64,000 nucleotides of DNA from Actinomycetota bacterium (GTDB lineage: Bacteria > Actinomycetota > Actinomycetes > S36-B12): positions 1 through 64,000 of the forward strand of contig JAUXVJ010000009.1 of the NCBI GenBank assembly GCA_030684515.1, read 5' to 3'. Every line of letters begins with the position of its first letter. Positions within the stretch are counted from its first letter, which is position 1. Positions 63,594 to 64,000 of the stretch are shown one piece after another. The notes below the pieces were generated by a model. That model was not told where the DNA came from. It saw nothing but the letters and a program-made list of their open reading frames with translations, and did no database searches. The position numbers were made by a program, and so were the translations under genes.

Positions 63594-64000
63594 ATGACAA
63601 AAGCCAAGAAGCCTGCTACGCGCTTGCAAGTCAGCGCGGACAGCCATGATCTGATCCAAGTGCTCGGTGCACGCGTCAATAATCTGAAGGACATCAGCGT
63701 TGAGATCCCCAAGCGCCGATTGACTGTCTTCACCGGGGTCTCCGGTTCGGGTAAGAGCTCACTGGTGTTCGGCACCATCGCCGCTGAATCTCAGCGCTTG
63801 ATCAACGAGACCTACAGCGCATTTGTTCAGGGCTTCATGCCGACTCTGGCCCGACCAGACGTTGATGTGCTCGAGGGCCTCACCACTGCGCTCATCGTTG
63901 ATCAGGAGCGGATCGGATCTGATCCGCGCTCGACGGTTGGCACTGCTACTGATGCCAATGCGATGCTTCGCATCTTGTTCAGTCGTCTGGGAAAGCCGCA
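63594..64000 (+). CDS. UvrA paralogue, ATP-binding (partial at window end)
   Basis: The first 135 codons of a UvrA-like ABC ATPase; the rest lies beyond the window. LGARVNNLKDISVEIP and Walker A TGVSGSGKSSL are followed by INETYSAFVQGFMP and DVLEGLTTALIVDQERIGSDPRS. That last part, with TVGTATDANAMLRILF, fits the shorter UvrA2/drug-resistance branch rather than the excinuclease UvrA. ATG 63594 has GGAGAG five bases upstream. It follows ino1, separated by the hairpin. Confidence 0.85.
   Translation, partial: MTKAKKPATRLQVSADSHDLIQVLGARVNNLKDISVEIPKRRLTVFTGVSGSGKSSLVFGTIAAESQRLINETYSAFVQGFMPTLARPDVDVLEGLTTALIVDQERIGSDPRSTVGTATDANAMLRILFSRLGKP

Overview
The window looks like a chromosomal segment of an actinomycete (Actinomycetota). 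Base composition is moderately high in GC, GTG and TTG starts are common, there is an F420-type luciferase-like oxidoreductase, and the right third follows the order seen near the origin in Mycobacterium: ino1, PadR regulator, DUF5318, class A PBP, polytopic membrane protein, then rpsF-ssb-rpsR-rplI and dnaB (as in M. tuberculosis Rv0046c-Rv0058, from memory). I cannot place it below class level. I saw no rRNA, tRNA, CRISPR array, prophage or insertion sequence.

Positions 1-22.8 kb hold acyl-CoA catabolism. A divergent pair (amidohydrolase / CoA-transferase) opens a plus-strand run: CaiB-type CoA-transferase, a fused double acyl-CoA dehydrogenase, MFS transporter, F420-type oxidoreductase, DUF35 protein and thiolase (1422-8999). 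A long minus-strand run meets it stop to stop at 8999/9000. From its promoter end this reads DUF2889 protein, two acyl-CoA dehydrogenases, thiolase, acyl-CoA ligase, DUF35 protein, an Ltp2-like thiolase homologue without the catalytic cysteine, a 3-hydroxyisobutyrate-dehydrogenase-like enzyme, an SDR and a NUDIX hydrolase (19095-9000). It resembles the mycobacterial igr side-chain-removal operon. A second CaiB gene with two tandem MFS paralogues follows (22815-19168).

Positions 22.9-29.7 kb hold a branched-chain-amino-acid-type (Liv) ABC importer with two paralogous binding proteins, a fused LivH-LivM permease and LivG/LivF ATPases, closed by an intrinsic terminator. It may import the acid that the neighbouring genes degrade.

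Positions 29.9-40.5 kb are a mixed catabolic region: a crotonase coupled to an oddly arranged CaiB protein, DoxX, an HSD10-like SDR, aldo/keto reductase, dienelactone hydrolase, metallo-beta-lactamase-fold hydrolase, succinate-semialdehyde-type dehydrogenase, divergent FadR-type regulator, a crotonase without catalytic glutamates and an alpha/beta hydrolase. Positions 40.6-44.3 kb encode a 1234-residue secreted protein with a GH64-like (beta-1,3-glucanase) core and four putative Ig repeats.

Positions 44.4-64 kb are mainly housekeeping: HMA protein, TesB thioesterase, MMPL transporter, NUDIX, dnaB with DnaA-box-like sites upstream, a low-molecular-weight phosphatase, small membrane proteins, the ribosomal/ssb operon, a cell-wall block (xthA, FemAB-like, alanine-racemase-like), membrane protein, PBP, DUF5318, and the PadR-ino1 operon. 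The window ends inside a UvrA paralogue. Functions are inferred from recognisable motifs and family resemblance; no database search was run.
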